The notes under the pieces were generated by a model. The model saw only the letters and a program-made list of their open reading frames with translations. It made no database searches and had not been told where the DNA came from. Shown in pieces: positions 1 through 8,681 of a stretch of DNA of 64,000 nucleotides; the stretch's first letter is position 1, and each line of letters starts with the position of its first letter. The position numbers were made by a program, and so were the translations under genes. This DNA comes from Muricoccus harenae (GTDB lineage Bacteria > Pseudomonadota > Alphaproteobacteria > Acetobacterales > Acetobacteraceae), in assembly GCF_009848505.1 (NCBI RefSeq), contig NZ_WWDL01000008.1, positions 79,842 to 143,841 of the forward strand, given 5' to 3'.

Positions 1-86
1 GCTGGGTGCCCACGAAGCATGAGGACTACGCCGTGTTCGTGGACATGCGCCGCGCCGAGGCGGTGGAGCGCCGCCGGCGGAACTGA
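1..86 (+). CDS. C-terminal end of an unidentified protein (partial)
   Basis: The window opens inside a reading frame whose first complete codon is at base 3 and whose TGA stop is at 84-86. The last 27 residues read WVPTKHEDYAVFVDMRRAEA and then a basic tail ending RRRRN. The mix of aromatic, acidic and basic residues looks like real coding sequence, and the frame ends cleanly before the next gene. Too little is visible to name a family. Confidence 0.45.
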   Translation, partial: WVPTKHEDYAVFVDMRRAEAVERRRRN

Positions 87-132
87 GCCGGCCCGCGGCG
101 GAGCGGACCGACCGCAGTGCGTCTGCCTCGCC

Positions 133-399
133 TCAGCGACCCGCGCGGGCCCGGGCGATCAGGCGGTCGTAAGTCGCGCAGGTCGCATCGGATGTGGGCT
201 GGAGCAGGAGCGCCTGCATCTCGCCAGCGATGGTTTCCGTGAGCGCAGGATTGCGCGACATGAGCGGCCCCATGAGGTTTGAGAGTTCCGTCATCTTGGC
301 CATCGCCTGCTCGTCCGTGCAGGCGGCCATGGCTGCGCCGCTGAGGCCGACGCCCAGGGCGAGCGTAGCCATCCGAAGAATATGAAGCATGGTCATCAT
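133..399 (-). CDS. small exported protein of unknown function
   Basis: An 88-residue product with a clear Sec signal peptide (MMTMLHILRMATLALGVGLS, then an AMA cleavage site) followed by a mature part of about 63 residues with two cysteines, which could form a disulfide in the periplasm. The ATG at 399 is chosen because the hydrophobic leader starts there; a longer GTG form from 447 would put 16 hydrophilic residues ahead of the leader. A GAAAG lies about 4 bases upstream of the ATG. I recognise no family. The gene is followed, on the same strand, only by the partial gene's 3' end. Confidence 0.6.
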   Translation of the reverse strand: MMTMLHILRMATLALGVGLSGAAMAACTDEQAMAKMTELSNLMGPLMSRNPALTETIAGEMQALLLQPTSDATCATYDRLIARARAGR

Positions 400-510
400 G
401 GCGCTTTCATTGGACGTGAGGGTGCGAGGACTGCCGTGCAGCCGCACGAGCCGCTCCGCCGTTTGGTTTGACTCGGAGAGTGAAGTTGAGGTCTGCGGTG
501 TTGCCGGAAA

Positions 511-879
511 CTACTCGGTCACAGCGCGGGTCGTTCCCGCTCTCCGGTCCCAGTGAAGGGTGACGCGGGATATGCTGCAGAGGTTAACGTTTCGCCATTC
601 AGTCTCGTCGCCATCGTCGTAGACGACCTTCAGGTCCCAGTTGCAGGTCGAGGCGCTCCGGTTGAACCGGATATTCAGCGACCTGCCGTGGGGCAGCACT
701 TCCTCACCCATGATGTCGCGGCCCCAGGATGAGGAACTCACCGGACCGGCATAGACTTCGTTGATCTGGTAGCCGGTCCTGTTCACCAGAGTGAAGTCAA
801 GGCGGCTCTGAGCTTGAGCCGAGCCAGCGGTACCCAGCGCCGCGAGGGCGCCAAGCACAGGGAGTGACAGGCGATGCAT
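511..879 (-). CDS. exported protein of unknown function
   Basis: A 122-residue exported protein: signal peptide MHRLSLPVLGALAALGTAGS ending at AQAQ, then a compact beta-rich domain with VNRTGYQINEVYAGP near its start and a CNWDLKVVYDDGDETEWRNV stretch, followed by NLCSISRVTL. Short exported proteins with this pattern are frequent in alphaproteobacteria and are sometimes mislabelled as argininosuccinate lyase; no enzymatic motif supports that name. The ATG at 879 is preferred over an upstream one at 900 because GGAG sits 6 bases before it and the signal peptide begins directly. The two cysteines may pair. Confidence 0.65.
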   Translation of the reverse strand: MHRLSLPVLGALAALGTAGSAQAQSRLDFTLVNRTGYQINEVYAGPVSSSSWGRDIMGEEVLPHGRSLNIRFNRSASTCNWDLKVVYDDGDETEWRNVNLCSISRVTLHWDRRAGTTRAVTE

Positions 880-1098
880 GGAGAACTCCGGAGGGGCCAT
901 CGGATGGTCCGGGGGCTCCTCACGGTAGCGTGACTATGTTGTTCATGGAATGGCGCGGCCATTGGCGTGCACCGGACGGCCAGCCAATTCGTTCTATTCT
1001 GGAGTTACCACTCCTGCCGACGCTCCGCGGCATCCTTGGCCGGTCCCTGGCCGCCGGCCGGAGTGGACGCTCAGGCGGGTTATGCCGTTTGCGGACAA

Positions 1099-1725
1099 CT
1101 AGGACAGAGTGCCGGGAGTAAGCCGAAGCGGCCGCAAATCTGTTGGGGCCGGATCGGCGAGGGGCCTGGCCCGGCGCAGGAGCGGCCATCGCGCGAGCCA
1201 TCCCTTCGTGGCGATCCGGCTCTCCACGATGCCGAGCTTCTCCCCGGTGAAGCGCGGACCCGGGCGGATCACGCCGCCGAGCAGGTCCTCCAGCCCCAGC
1301 GGCGCCAGCACCGCCACCCTCCTCCCGTCCCAGCGTGCCGCCACCGCCGTGGCCGTCTCGGGCCAGTGGCGCATGGCATCGGCGGTGTCGCGATAGGGCG
1401 GGTCCCCGTTGCGCCCATGCATGCGGGCCTGGTTCGTGACGGACCAGTCCACTCCGGACAGGGCCTCCCGCAGCCGCGCCTCGATGGCACGGTCCTCCCC
1501 GGCCAAGGGCGCCCTGGCGCCGAACCACACGACATCGACGTCGCCGGCGCAGGGCGCGGGCGGGCGGCCATGCATCCGGTCCCAGGCAGCGTCCCGGACG
1601 AAGCCGGCGCCGATCCAGGCATCGGGCAGGCCCAGCGCCCCGACGGTGCGCAGCAGCCGCATCCGCCAGACATCCGCCTCGATGATCGCGCGCAGCGGCA
1701 AGGGCCCATCCGCCTCCAAAAGCAA
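1099..1725 (-). CDS. nucleotidyltransferase family protein (NTP_transf_6 / PF06042 type)
   Basis: A 208-residue protein with the nucleotidyltransferase fold. Residues 38-45 (WIGAGFVR) hold the glycine-rich start of the fold, and GDVDVVWFG at 61-69 carries the two metal-binding aspartates (D62 and D64). WSVTNQARMHGRNGDPPY followed by an AM..WPETATAV stretch is the rest of the family signature. Members are uncharacterised proteins of about 180-210 residues, so the substrate is unknown. The first codon is TTG at 1725; this is the furthest upstream start that keeps the domain whole and is uncertain. It stands alone, transcribed away from the exported protein that follows. Confidence 0.8.
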   Translation of the reverse strand: MLLEADGPLPLRAIIEADVWRMRLLRTVGALGLPDAWIGAGFVRDAAWDRMHGRPPAPCAGDVDVVWFGARAPLAGEDRAIEARLREALSGVDWSVTNQARMHGRNGDPPYRDTADAMRHWPETATAVAARWDGRRVAVLAPLGLEDLLGGVIRPGPRFTGEKLGIVESRIATKGWLARWPLLRRARPLADPAPTDLRPLRLTPGTLS

Positions 1726-1830
1726 TCCAGCTACCCGTCCCGCACATATTCAACGGAGGCACGAACCCCTGGGCATAGGCGGGGACAGCGCCATCATAAT
1801 GCAGGAAGCCAGAGCATGGAGGAGGATCGC

Positions 1831-2394
1831 ATGGAGGACGGACACGGGCATGCCGGCGCGACGAAAGGGACCGCCACCCGCCGCGCCCTGGTCGCGCTCG
1901 CCCTGGCCGTCCCCGCCCTGCGGGCCGCCGATGCGCAGGAGGCGCCCGCCGCGCTCACCATCGCCGGCCGCCGCCTTGTGCTGAACGGCACCGGCCGCCG
2001 TCGTTTCCTTGGTTTTGAGGTGCTCCGCGGCTGGCTCTACCTGGAGCAGCGCAGCAACGATGCCGCGGCCATCCTGGCCTCGCCCGGGGTGAAGCTGCTG
2101 CGGCTACGCTATGCGGTCAGCGTCTCGAAAAGCCGGATGGTGAGCAGCTGGGAGGACGGCTTCCGCGATGGCTGCGGCTGCGAGATGCCGCCCGCCTTCC
2201 GCGCGCGGCTGCGCGACCTGCCGGCCGGTCAGGTCGAGGATTGGCTCTTCCTGCCCGACCGCACGGAGATCGCCTATGCCGGGGAGCCGCCGGCACGCGT
2301 TGGCGCCCGGCAGGGCACCTCGATGCTCGCGAGCTTCATCGGCCCGGATGCGAGCAGCGAAGGTATGCGCGAGGGGCTGCTGGGCCAGGCCTGA
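1831..2394 (+). CDS. exported chalcone-isomerase-fold protein
   Basis: A 187-residue protein with a signal peptide (RRALVALALAVPALRAADAQ) and a domain matching the bacterial chalcone-isomerase-like family (PF16036 type): RRFLGFEVLRGWLYLEQRS, GVKLLRLRY, SKSRMVSSWEDG and a C-terminal FIGPDASSEGMREGLLG. Bacterial members lack demonstrated chalcone isomerase activity and probably bind hydrophobic ligands in the periplasm. The ATG at 1831 has GGAGGA four bases upstream; another ATG at 1816 lies ahead of that ribosome-binding site. A pair of cysteines (CGC) sits in the middle of the domain. It is monocistronic, convergent with the hydrolase that follows. Confidence 0.75.
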   Translation: MEDGHGHAGATKGTATRRALVALALAVPALRAADAQEAPAALTIAGRRLVLNGTGRRRFLGFEVLRGWLYLEQRSNDAAAILASPGVKLLRLRYAVSVSKSRMVSSWEDGFRDGCGCEMPPAFRARLRDLPAGQVEDWLFLPDRTEIAYAGEPPARVGARQGTSMLASFIGPDASSEGMREGLLGQA

Positions 2395-2437
2395 GCAGCC
2401 GGGGACCGGCGGCCCCCGGGTATCCCCCAATTATCCG

Positions 2438-3460
2438 TCACCCCGCGAACATCGCCTTCACCGCCGCCGGGTCCACGGCGCCCACGGCCGCGGGCTTCCA
2501 TTGCGGCGCGTTGTCCTTGTCCACCAGCACCGCGCGCACGCCCTCCGCGAAATCGGGGTGATGCGTCACGGCCCGGGTGAGGGCCAGCTCCATCTCCAGG
2601 CAGGCGGGCAGGTCCATGGTGGCGCCGCGCCGCAGCAGCTCCAGCGTCACGACCATGGAGGTGGGGGACATGCGGTGCAGCACCGCCAGCTGGGCGCGGG
2701 CCCAGTCGCTGTCCTCGGCCGTCAGCAGGGCGGTGATGGAGGCAATGTCGTCCGGGGCGAAGCAGCGCTCCACCGCCGCGCGCTCCGCCTCGATCCTGCC
2801 TGGCGGCACCGCGGCGGCGAAGCGCTCCACCACGGTGGCATCGCCCGCCAGCAGCGCATCGCGCAACGCGGCCAGCATCTCGCGCGGGACATGATGCGTG
2901 GCCAGCCCGGCCTCCACCGCCTCGGCCCCGTGCAGCCGCGCGCCGGTCAGGGCCAGCCACTTGCCCATCGCGCCATTCGCGCCCGGCAGGCGCGGCAGCA
3001 CATGGGAGGTGCCGACATCGGGGAAGAGGGCGATGGCCGTCTCCGGCATGGCCAGCATCGCATGCTCCGTCACCACCAGGTGGCTGCCATGGACGGAGAC
3101 GCCGATCCCGCCTCCCATGCACACCCCGTCGATCAGGCTGATCCAGGGCTTGGGAAAAGCGGCGATCATCCCGTTCAACGCGTATTCGCTGCTGAAGAAG
3201 CGCTCGATCGTCGCGCTGTCCCGCGCCAGGGCGGCGGTGCGGATGGCGCGCACATCGCCGCCGGCGCAGAAGGCGCGGCCGCCGGCCCCTTCCAGCACCA
3301 CGAGGTCGATGGCGGGATCGTCGCGGAAGCGCGCGGCAGCCTCGGCCAACGCGTCGATCATGCCCTGGTCCAGTGCGTTCAGCGCGCGTGGACGGTTCAT
3401 CAGGATCAGCCCCGCGCGCCCCTCGATCCTTGCCACGACGCTCGGTTCCATCTGATCCAT
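2438..3460 (-). CDS. 3-hydroxyisobutyryl-CoA hydrolase / enoyl-CoA hydratase-isomerase family
   Basis: A 340-residue crotonase-superfamily enzyme of the length expected for 3-hydroxyisobutyryl-CoA hydrolase, the valine-degradation enzyme that releases 3-hydroxyisobutyrate from its CoA thioester in the cytoplasm. RAFCAGGDVRAI and DGVCMGGGIGVS form the oxyanion hole, and MPETAIALFPDVGTSHVL is the hydrolase-specific active-site segment with Glu and Asp in the expected places. Hydratases of this fold are usually about 260 residues, so length also favours the hydrolase. Other valine-pathway genes are not adjacent, so the pathway role is inferred from family alone. Confidence 0.8.
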   Translation of the reverse strand: MDQMEPSVVARIEGRAGLILMNRPRALNALDQGMIDALAEAAARFRDDPAIDLVVLEGAGGRAFCAGGDVRAIRTAALARDSATIERFFSSEYALNGMIAAFPKPWISLIDGVCMGGGIGVSVHGSHLVVTEHAMLAMPETAIALFPDVGTSHVLPRLPGANGAMGKWLALTGARLHGAEAVEAGLATHHVPREMLAALRDALLAGDATVVERFAAAVPPGRIEAERAAVERCFAPDDIASITALLTAEDSDWARAQLAVLHRMSPTSMVVTLELLRRGATMDLPACLEMELALTRAVTHHPDFAEGVRAVLVDKDNAPQWKPAAVGAVDPAAVKAMFAG

Positions 3461-3584
3461 GCCCGCTTCGCTCCTCTGTCTTCGCCTCCCGGGCTAGCCT
3501 CCCGCCCAGGCCGCGGCAAGCGGGGGCCGTGCGGCGGTTGACTCCGGGCGCCCGCACCGCGATGCCTCCGCGGCGGAGGACCCC

Positions 3585-4784
3585 ATGGTGCGGCAACTGG
3601 TGAGTTTTGGAACCGAGGGAACCGTCTTCGCTGGCACCGCCACGCCGCGCCCGACCCCGGCCGCCATGCCCACTCGCCCTGCCGGAGCGCCACCGCTGCT
3701 GGTGATGGAGGGGGTGCGCAAATCCGGGCACGGGGATGGCCCGCAGGCCCTCGCCTGGATGGAGCTGGAGGTGGCGCGGGGGGAGTTCCTCTCCCTCCTC
3801 GGCCCGGCCGGGGCGGGCAAGAGCGTCGCGATCGATCTGGTTGCGGGCTTCCTGCAGCCCGATGCCGGCCGGCTGCTGCTGTCCGGCGAGAAGCTGGAGC
3901 GCCTGCCGCCCCACCGGCGCGACATCGGGCTGGTTTCCTCCGCCCCGGACCTCTTTCCCGATCTGACGGTGCTGGGCAACGTCACCCTTCCGCTGGAGGC
4001 TCGGGGCGTGGCGCGCCCGGAGCGCGAGGATCGCGCCAGCGCGATGCTGGACCGCTGGGGCGTCCCGCCCTCCCTCGGTGGCAGCCGGCCGTCGGCGCTG
4101 CCCCTCGCGCGGCAGATGCGCGTCGCCTTCGCCCGTGCGCTGGTCCATGCCCCGGCCCTGGTGCTGCTGGACGACCCGCTGCGTGCCCTGGACGGGGAGG
4201 ACCGCACCGCCCTGGCCGCCGATCTCCATCGCCTCCACGGGGAACTGGCCCTCACCGTCCTGCATGCCACGCGGGACCCGGCTCTCGCTCTTACCCTGTC
4301 GGACCGGGTGGCAGTGCTGGAAGGGGGGCGGCTGCGGCAGACCGGAGCGCCGCGCGACCTGTACGAGGCACCCGCCGATCCGCTGGTGGCTGCCCTGACG
4401 GGCCCCTGCAACCGCTTGACGGGCACGGTGGTCTCCATCGAGGAGGATACCTGCCATGTCCGCCTGGATTGCGGACTCGAGGCGCTGGGCATGCCGGTCA
4501 CCGGACCCGAGGGATCACCGTTGCCGGGCCGGCGCTGCACCCTGGTGATCCGGCCCGAGCAGGTGGCCGTGGCGCCGCTTTCGGCCACGGAGATGGGAGA
4601 GGATGCGGTGCCGGCCCGGCTGCTGGAGGCGGCCTTCGCGGGCGACCATGTCCGCCTGCGCCTCTCGATCGGACAGGGGGGGGAGCTGGTGGCCCATCGC
4701 CTCCCCGGCCTGCCCATGCCGGCGATCGGCGGAGAAGCATCGGTCGCGTGGAATCTGTCGGCCGCGCGCATCCATTCCGCTTGA
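3585..4784 (+). CDS. ABC transporter ATP-binding protein (PotA-like) with degenerate catalytic motifs
   Basis: A 399-residue PotA-type subunit: nucleotide-binding domain to about residue 270, then a TOBE-like C-terminal domain. It is the first gene of an importer operon with the binding protein and two permeases downstream. Walker A is kept (GPAGAGKS), as is the D-loop (ALD). Other motifs differ from the family: the Q-loop glutamine is Ser (GLVSSAPDLFPDLT), the LSGGQ signature reads LPLAR, the residue after Walker B is Asp instead of Glu (VLLDDPLRALD), and the H-loop His is Arg (HATRDP). ATP may bind without normal hydrolysis. The ATG at 3585 has GGAGGA four bases upstream; an internal ATG at 3666 is also possible. 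Confidence 0.85.
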   Translation: MVRQLVSFGTEGTVFAGTATPRPTPAAMPTRPAGAPPLLVMEGVRKSGHGDGPQALAWMELEVARGEFLSLLGPAGAGKSVAIDLVAGFLQPDAGRLLLSGEKLERLPPHRRDIGLVSSAPDLFPDLTVLGNVTLPLEARGVARPEREDRASAMLDRWGVPPSLGGSRPSALPLARQMRVAFARALVHAPALVLLDDPLRALDGEDRTALAADLHRLHGELALTVLHATRDPALALTLSDRVAVLEGGRLRQTGAPRDLYEAPADPLVAALTGPCNRLTGTVVSIEEDTCHVRLDCGLEALGMPVTGPEGSPLPGRRCTLVIRPEQVAVAPLSATEMGEDAVPARLLEAAFAGDHVRLRLSIGQGGELVAHRLPGLPMPAIGGEASVAWNLSAARIHSA

Positions 4785-4854
4785 CCCGGGTGCCCGTTCA
4801 CCCCGTTCTGTCCTAGGCTGGGCCGCATAACGGAACGGGACGGGCGAGACTCCC

Positions 4855-5898
4855 ATGCCCCCGACGCACCGGATCACGCGCAGGCTTCTGGCCGCTGTTC
4901 CCCTCGCCCTTGCGGGGTTGCGCGCCCATGCCCAGGCAAGGGACCTCACCGTCGTCTCCTGGGGCGGCTCCTACCAGGACGCGCAGCGGGAGGTGCTGTT
5001 CCGCCCCTGGCAGCGCGCCACCGGCCAGCGCCTGCTGGAGGAGACCTGGGACGGCGGCATCGACATCCTGCGCGACCGCGAACGCACCGCCCGCTGGGAC
5101 CTCGTGCAGGTGGAGGGTGACGAGCTGCTGCTCGGCTGCGACGAAGGGCTGTTCGAGCGGATCAACCCGGAGATGGTGGGCGGCACGGAGCGCTACCTTC
5201 CCGGCACGCTGAGCACCTGCGGCATCGGCAACATCCTCTATGGCTTCGTGCTGGCCTACCGGCGCGGCGGGGTGGCACCGGAGGGCTGGCCCGATTTCTT
5301 CGATACCGGGCGCTTCCCCGGCCGCCGCGCCATGCGGCGGGGCGCGAAGACGACGCTGGAGATCGCGCTGCTCGCCGATGGGGTGCCACCGGAGAAGGTC
5401 TATTCCACCCTCGGCACAAGACAGGGGGTGAACCGCGCCTTCCGTCGGCTGGAGGCGATCCGCCCCTCCCTGGTCTGGTGGACCCAGGGCAGCGAGCCGC
5501 CGCGCATGCTCTCGGCCGGTGAGGTCACGATGGCGGTCGCCTATAACGGCCGCATCGACGCCGCGAACCGCGAGGATTCCGCCGATCTCGGCATCGTCTG
5601 GTCGGGCCAGCTCCTGGCGCAGGACAGCTGGGCCATCCTGCGCGGCAGCCCGAACCGCGAGCGGGCGCTGGCCTTCCTGCGCTTCGTGGGCACGGCACCC
5701 ATCCAGGCGGGGTTGCCACCGCGCATCCCCTATGGCGTGACCGTGGAGGGCGCCGAGGCCGGGCTGCCGGATGAGGTGCTGGCGAACCTGCCTACTTCTC
5801 CGGACAATGCCCGCGGTGCGCTGCGCATCAACGACGCATTCTGGCACGACAACCTGGACCGGCTGGAGCAACGTTTCCTGGAATGGGCGAAGCCTTGA
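4855..5898 (+). CDS. extracellular solute-binding protein of a polyamine/iron-type ABC importer (PotD-like)
   Basis: A 347-residue periplasmic binding protein with an N-terminal leader (RRLLAAVPLALAGLRAHAQA) and the family's opening strand DLTVVSWGGSYQDAQREV. WDLVQVEGDELLLGCDEGLF and SAGEVTMAVAYNGRIDAAN are typical of the spermidine/putrescine and Fe(III)-type binding-protein clan. It delivers a solute to the two permeases encoded directly downstream, and its 3' end overlaps the first permease by 16 bases. The true ligand cannot be read from sequence; polyamine or a similar small cation is the family guess. Confidence 0.85.
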   Translation: MPPTHRITRRLLAAVPLALAGLRAHAQARDLTVVSWGGSYQDAQREVLFRPWQRATGQRLLEETWDGGIDILRDRERTARWDLVQVEGDELLLGCDEGLFERINPEMVGGTERYLPGTLSTCGIGNILYGFVLAYRRGGVAPEGWPDFFDTGRFPGRRAMRRGAKTTLEIALLADGVPPEKVYSTLGTRQGVNRAFRRLEAIRPSLVWWTQGSEPPRMLSAGEVTMAVAYNGRIDAANREDSADLGIVWSGQLLAQDSWAILRGSPNRERALAFLRFVGTAPIQAGLPPRIPYGVTVEGAEAGLPDEVLANLPTSPDNARGALRINDAFWHDNLDRLEQRFLEWAKP

Positions 5899-7016
5899 GG
5901 TCCAACCCGCTGCGGCTGGGCGCGGTGACGGCCGCCCTGCTGGCCACGCCCCTGATGTTGCTGGTGCTGGCCGGCGCGGTGGCGCCGGTCGGGCAGCTGC
6001 TCTGGCGGTCCGTGGCGGAGACGGAGGTGGCCCCGGCCCTGCCGCGCACCCTGCGCGTGCTGCGCCAATGGGACGGGCAGGGCCTGCCGGACGACATGGC
6101 CTTCGAAACCCTGGCCGCCGATCTCGCCGCCCTGCGCGCGGCGGGGCCGGCCGGGGCCGATGCGATGGACCGCGCCGCCCGACGCCTGGCCGCCGACCGG
6201 CCGGCGCTGGGGGAGGCACTGCCCGCCACCGCGGAAGGCGCCGCCGGGACGCGGACCACTCGCGCCACCGCCGTCCTCGTCGCCGACCCTGCCTGGGGCG
6301 AGGCCGAGAACTGGGCCGCGCTGCGCCGGGCCGCCGGCTCCGCCTCGAGCTTCCATCTGCTGGCCGCGATCGGGCTGCGCCAGACGGCGAAGGGCGGCTT
6401 CGAGGATTCCACCCAAGGCCCGCATGCCCGCGCGGCGCTCTCCCGCGGTCTGGGAATGGCCGTGCTGGCCACGTTCGCCTGCCTCATCCTCGCCTGGCCG
6501 CTGGCGCGGTGGATCGCGGAGGCTTCGCCGCGCCGCGCCACCCTGCTATCCGCCATGGCCCTGCTGCCCCTGCTGGCAGGGGAAGCGGCACGGGCGGTGG
6601 GCTGGTCTCCACTGCTGGAGGTGGGACCGCTGGCGGCCTTCCTGGCCGCGGCGCTCGGCCTGCTGCCGCTGATGGCGCTGCCGGTGGCGCTTTCCCTTCG
6701 GCATGCCGGGCCGCGCCTGCCACGTGCCGCCGCGGCGCTCGGCCTGCCGCCCTGGCAGGTGTTCCGGCGCATCCGCCTGCCTCTGGCGCGGCGGGGTTTG
6801 GCGGCGGGCTGCATCCTCGTCTTCACCCAGGCGCTCGGGACCTTCGTTGCGGCGGAACTGCTGGCGCCGGGCTCGCCGCTCGCCGCCGGCATCCTGGCGG
6901 CGGCGGCACGGGCCGGGGAGTGGGGTGCGGCCGGCGCCCTGGCCGTCTGCCTCCTGCTGCCTGCCCTTGTGGCGGCCGCCCTGCTGCTCCCGCTCGCCCG
7001 GCAGAGGACGGCATGA
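5883..7016 (+). CDS. ABC transporter permease, PotB-like, with a large periplasmic loop
   Basis: A 377-residue inner-membrane permease. One membrane segment near the N-terminus (AALLATPLMLLVLAGAVAPV) is followed by about 140 hydrophilic residues with no further membrane span, and then a block of five or more spans. The coupling helix that contacts the ATPase is LGLPPWQVFRRIRLPLARRG. The long external loop is a feature of PotB/FutB-like permeases that contact a binding protein. It starts inside the binding-protein gene and its stop overlaps the next permease start (ATGA), so translation is probably coupled. Confidence 0.85.
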   Translation: MGEALRSNPLRLGAVTAALLATPLMLLVLAGAVAPVGQLLWRSVAETEVAPALPRTLRVLRQWDGQGLPDDMAFETLAADLAALRAAGPAGADAMDRAARRLAADRPALGEALPATAEGAAGTRTTRATAVLVADPAWGEAENWAALRRAAGSASSFHLLAAIGLRQTAKGGFEDSTQGPHARAALSRGLGMAVLATFACLILAWPLARWIAEASPRRATLLSAMALLPLLAGEAARAVGWSPLLEVGPLAAFLAAALGLLPLMALPVALSLRHAGPRLPRAAAALGLPPWQVFRRIRLPLARRGLAAGCILVFTQALGTFVAAELLAPGSPLAAGILAAAARAGEWGAAGALAVCLLLPALVAAALLLPLARQRTA

Positions 7017-7687
7017 GCCGCCTCGCCGCACTGCTCCTGCTGCTGTTGCTCCTCCTGCCGCTCCTCGTCCTGGCCGCGATGGGTGGGACGGGGAGCGGGG
7101 CGGAGGCCTTGCGGGACAGCCTGCTCACCGCCCTGCCGGCGGCTCTGGCTGCGACGCTTTTCGGCACCGCCGCGGGGATCGGCCTGCAGGTCCGCTTTCC
7201 CGGCCGCTCCCTGGCAGTGGCGCTGATCGCGCTGCCCCTGCTGCTGCCGCCGGCCATTCCCGGCGCCGCGCTGCTCCTCCTGGCCGAGGGCACGGGCTTC
7301 GGGGCCGGGCGCCCCGGCACTGTTTTGTGGCACGCGTTGCTGGGGGCGCCGCTGGTGGCGGCCATCACCTGGGCAGCGCTCCGCCGGATCGACTCCGCCC
7401 TGTTCCGCGCCGCCGCCGCCTGCGGGGTGCCGCCGAAGCTCGCCATCCGGCGCATCCTCCGGCCGCGCCTCGCACCCGCCATGCTGCTGGGCGCGGCGCT
7501 CACCTTCGCCCTCTCCATGGGGGAGAGCACCTTGGCGGTGATGCTCGGGGCCGGCACGCTGCCATCATCGGTGCTTTCGGGCGCCGCGCGTATGGCGGCG
7601 TGGCTCTGGCCGCTTCTCATCATGGCGGCGGTCTCGCTGGCGGTCCTTTTCCGTTCGCGCGAGCCTGTGGTGGTCGCCGGGGGCTGA
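7013..7687 (+). CDS. ABC transporter permease, PotC-like, short form
   Basis: The second permease of the importer, 224 residues and so shorter than the usual 260-280 for PotC. It begins with an almost pure leucine membrane segment (RLAALLLLLLLLLPLLVLAA) and has about five to six spans. The coupling loop is CGVPPKLAIRRILRPRLAP, and LTFALSMGESTLAVML precedes the last spans. The ATG overlaps the upstream stop. Shortness plus the unusual ATPase suggests this system has drifted from the model polyamine importer. Confidence 0.8.
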   Translation: MSRLAALLLLLLLLLPLLVLAAMGGTGSGAEALRDSLLTALPAALAATLFGTAAGIGLQVRFPGRSLAVALIALPLLLPPAIPGAALLLLAEGTGFGAGRPGTVLWHALLGAPLVAAITWAALRRIDSALFRAAAACGVPPKLAIRRILRPRLAPAMLLGAALTFALSMGESTLAVMLGAGTLPSSVLSGAARMAAWLWPLLIMAAVSLAVLFRSREPVVVAGG

Positions 7688-7822
7688 GGCGCGTGGCCGA
7701 TCGGCCTGAGAAGCGGCGACCACGTTCCGTCAGGCAATCCACCGGGCATTTGGGCAACCGTCGCCTTCGTGCATGCTTACCCCGGCTGGGCACATCGCCC
7801 ACCTCCCTGGGAGAACAACGCC

Positions 7823-8554
7823 GTGATCCTCGCTCCCCGCCGCGCCGTGCTGGCCGGCCTGCCGGCCCTTGCCGCCCTCGCCACCCTTCGCCCGGCCCAG
7901 GTCCGGGCCCAGGCGGCGGCACCCACCGGGCCTTTCAGCCTGCCGCCGCTGCCTTACGCCGCCTCGGCCAATGAGCCGCATATCGACGCCCAGACCATGG
8001 AGATCCACCATGGCCGCCACCACCAAGCCTATGTCACCGCGCTGAACAATGCGGTGAAGGACCATGGCCAGCTTGCCGCCATGTCCCTGCAGGATCTGCT
8101 GGCGAAGCTGGACCAGGTGCCTGAGGCCATCCGCACCACCATCCGCAACAATGGCGGCGGCCATGCCAATCACAGCATGTTCTGGCAGGTGATGGGTGGG
8201 CGCGGCGGCGCGCCCACGGGAGAGCTGGCCGAGGCGATCACCCGCGACCTGGGCGGCTTCGACAAGCTGAAAACCGATTTCAACGCCGCCGGAACTGGGC
8301 GCTTCGGCAGCGGCTGGGTCTTCGTGACCGTGGCGCGAGACGGCAAGCTCGCCCTCACCACCCGGCCGAACCAGGACACGCCACTCTTTGAGGGACAGCG
8401 CGTGCTGTTCGGCAACGACGTGTGGGAGCACGCCTACTACCTCAAGTACCAGAACCGGCGGGCGGACTACCTGACTGCGTGGTGGAACGTGCTGAACTGG
8501 GAGAAGGTCTCGGAGCGCTACGCAGCGGCTAAGGCGGGAACGCTGACGGTCTGA
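7823..8554 (+). CDS. exported Fe/Mn-family superoxide dismutase
   Basis: A 243-residue superoxide dismutase that converts superoxide to oxygen and hydrogen peroxide. Metal ligands are in place (numbered from the GTG start): His62 in IHHGRHHQAYV, His117 in HANHSMFW, Asp199 and His203 in NDVWEHAYYLKYQ. The GGHANHS and NQDTPL stretches resemble the manganese-type enzymes more than iron types; metal choice cannot be settled from sequence. Unusually, it starts with a twin-arginine-like leader (PRRAVLAGLPALAALATLRP, then VRAQA), which indicates export. The GTG at 7823 has GGGAGA about 8 bases upstream; an in-frame start at 7769 would put 18 residues ahead of the leader. Confidence 0.9.
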   Translation: MILAPRRAVLAGLPALAALATLRPAQVRAQAAAPTGPFSLPPLPYAASANEPHIDAQTMEIHHGRHHQAYVTALNNAVKDHGQLAAMSLQDLLAKLDQVPEAIRTTIRNNGGGHANHSMFWQVMGGRGGAPTGELAEAITRDLGGFDKLKTDFNAAGTGRFGSGWVFVTVARDGKLALTTRPNQDTPLFEGQRVLFGNDVWEHAYYLKYQNRRADYLTAWWNVLNWEKVSERYAAAKAGTLTV

Positions 8555-8555
8555 G

Positions 8556-8625
8556 GAAAGCCGGAGGCGCTCCCTCCGGGCCTCCGCGGGGGCTGGCGCG
8601 CCTCCCGGACCCCGCGGGGGCTTTC
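8556..8625 (+). terminator. GC-rich stem-loop, possible terminator
   Basis: Directly after the dismutase stop, GAAAGCC (8556-8562) can pair with GGCTTTC (8619-8625), and inside it GGAGGC pairs with GCCTCC (8564-8586). CCGCGGGGGCT also occurs twice. The position between two plus-strand genes suits a transcription stop, but there is no long T-run. Confidence 0.35.
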
Positions 8626-8681
8626 TGACTGCTGATTCGCAAGCCTATGGTTTCGGCTAATGGACCGCGCGGGGCGGGACG

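Noticed and set aside
2274..4457. Long minus-strand frames across the hydrolase and the ABC ATPase
   Set aside because: They are out of frame with recognisable domains and are rich in Arg, Gly, Ala and Pro, as shadows are.
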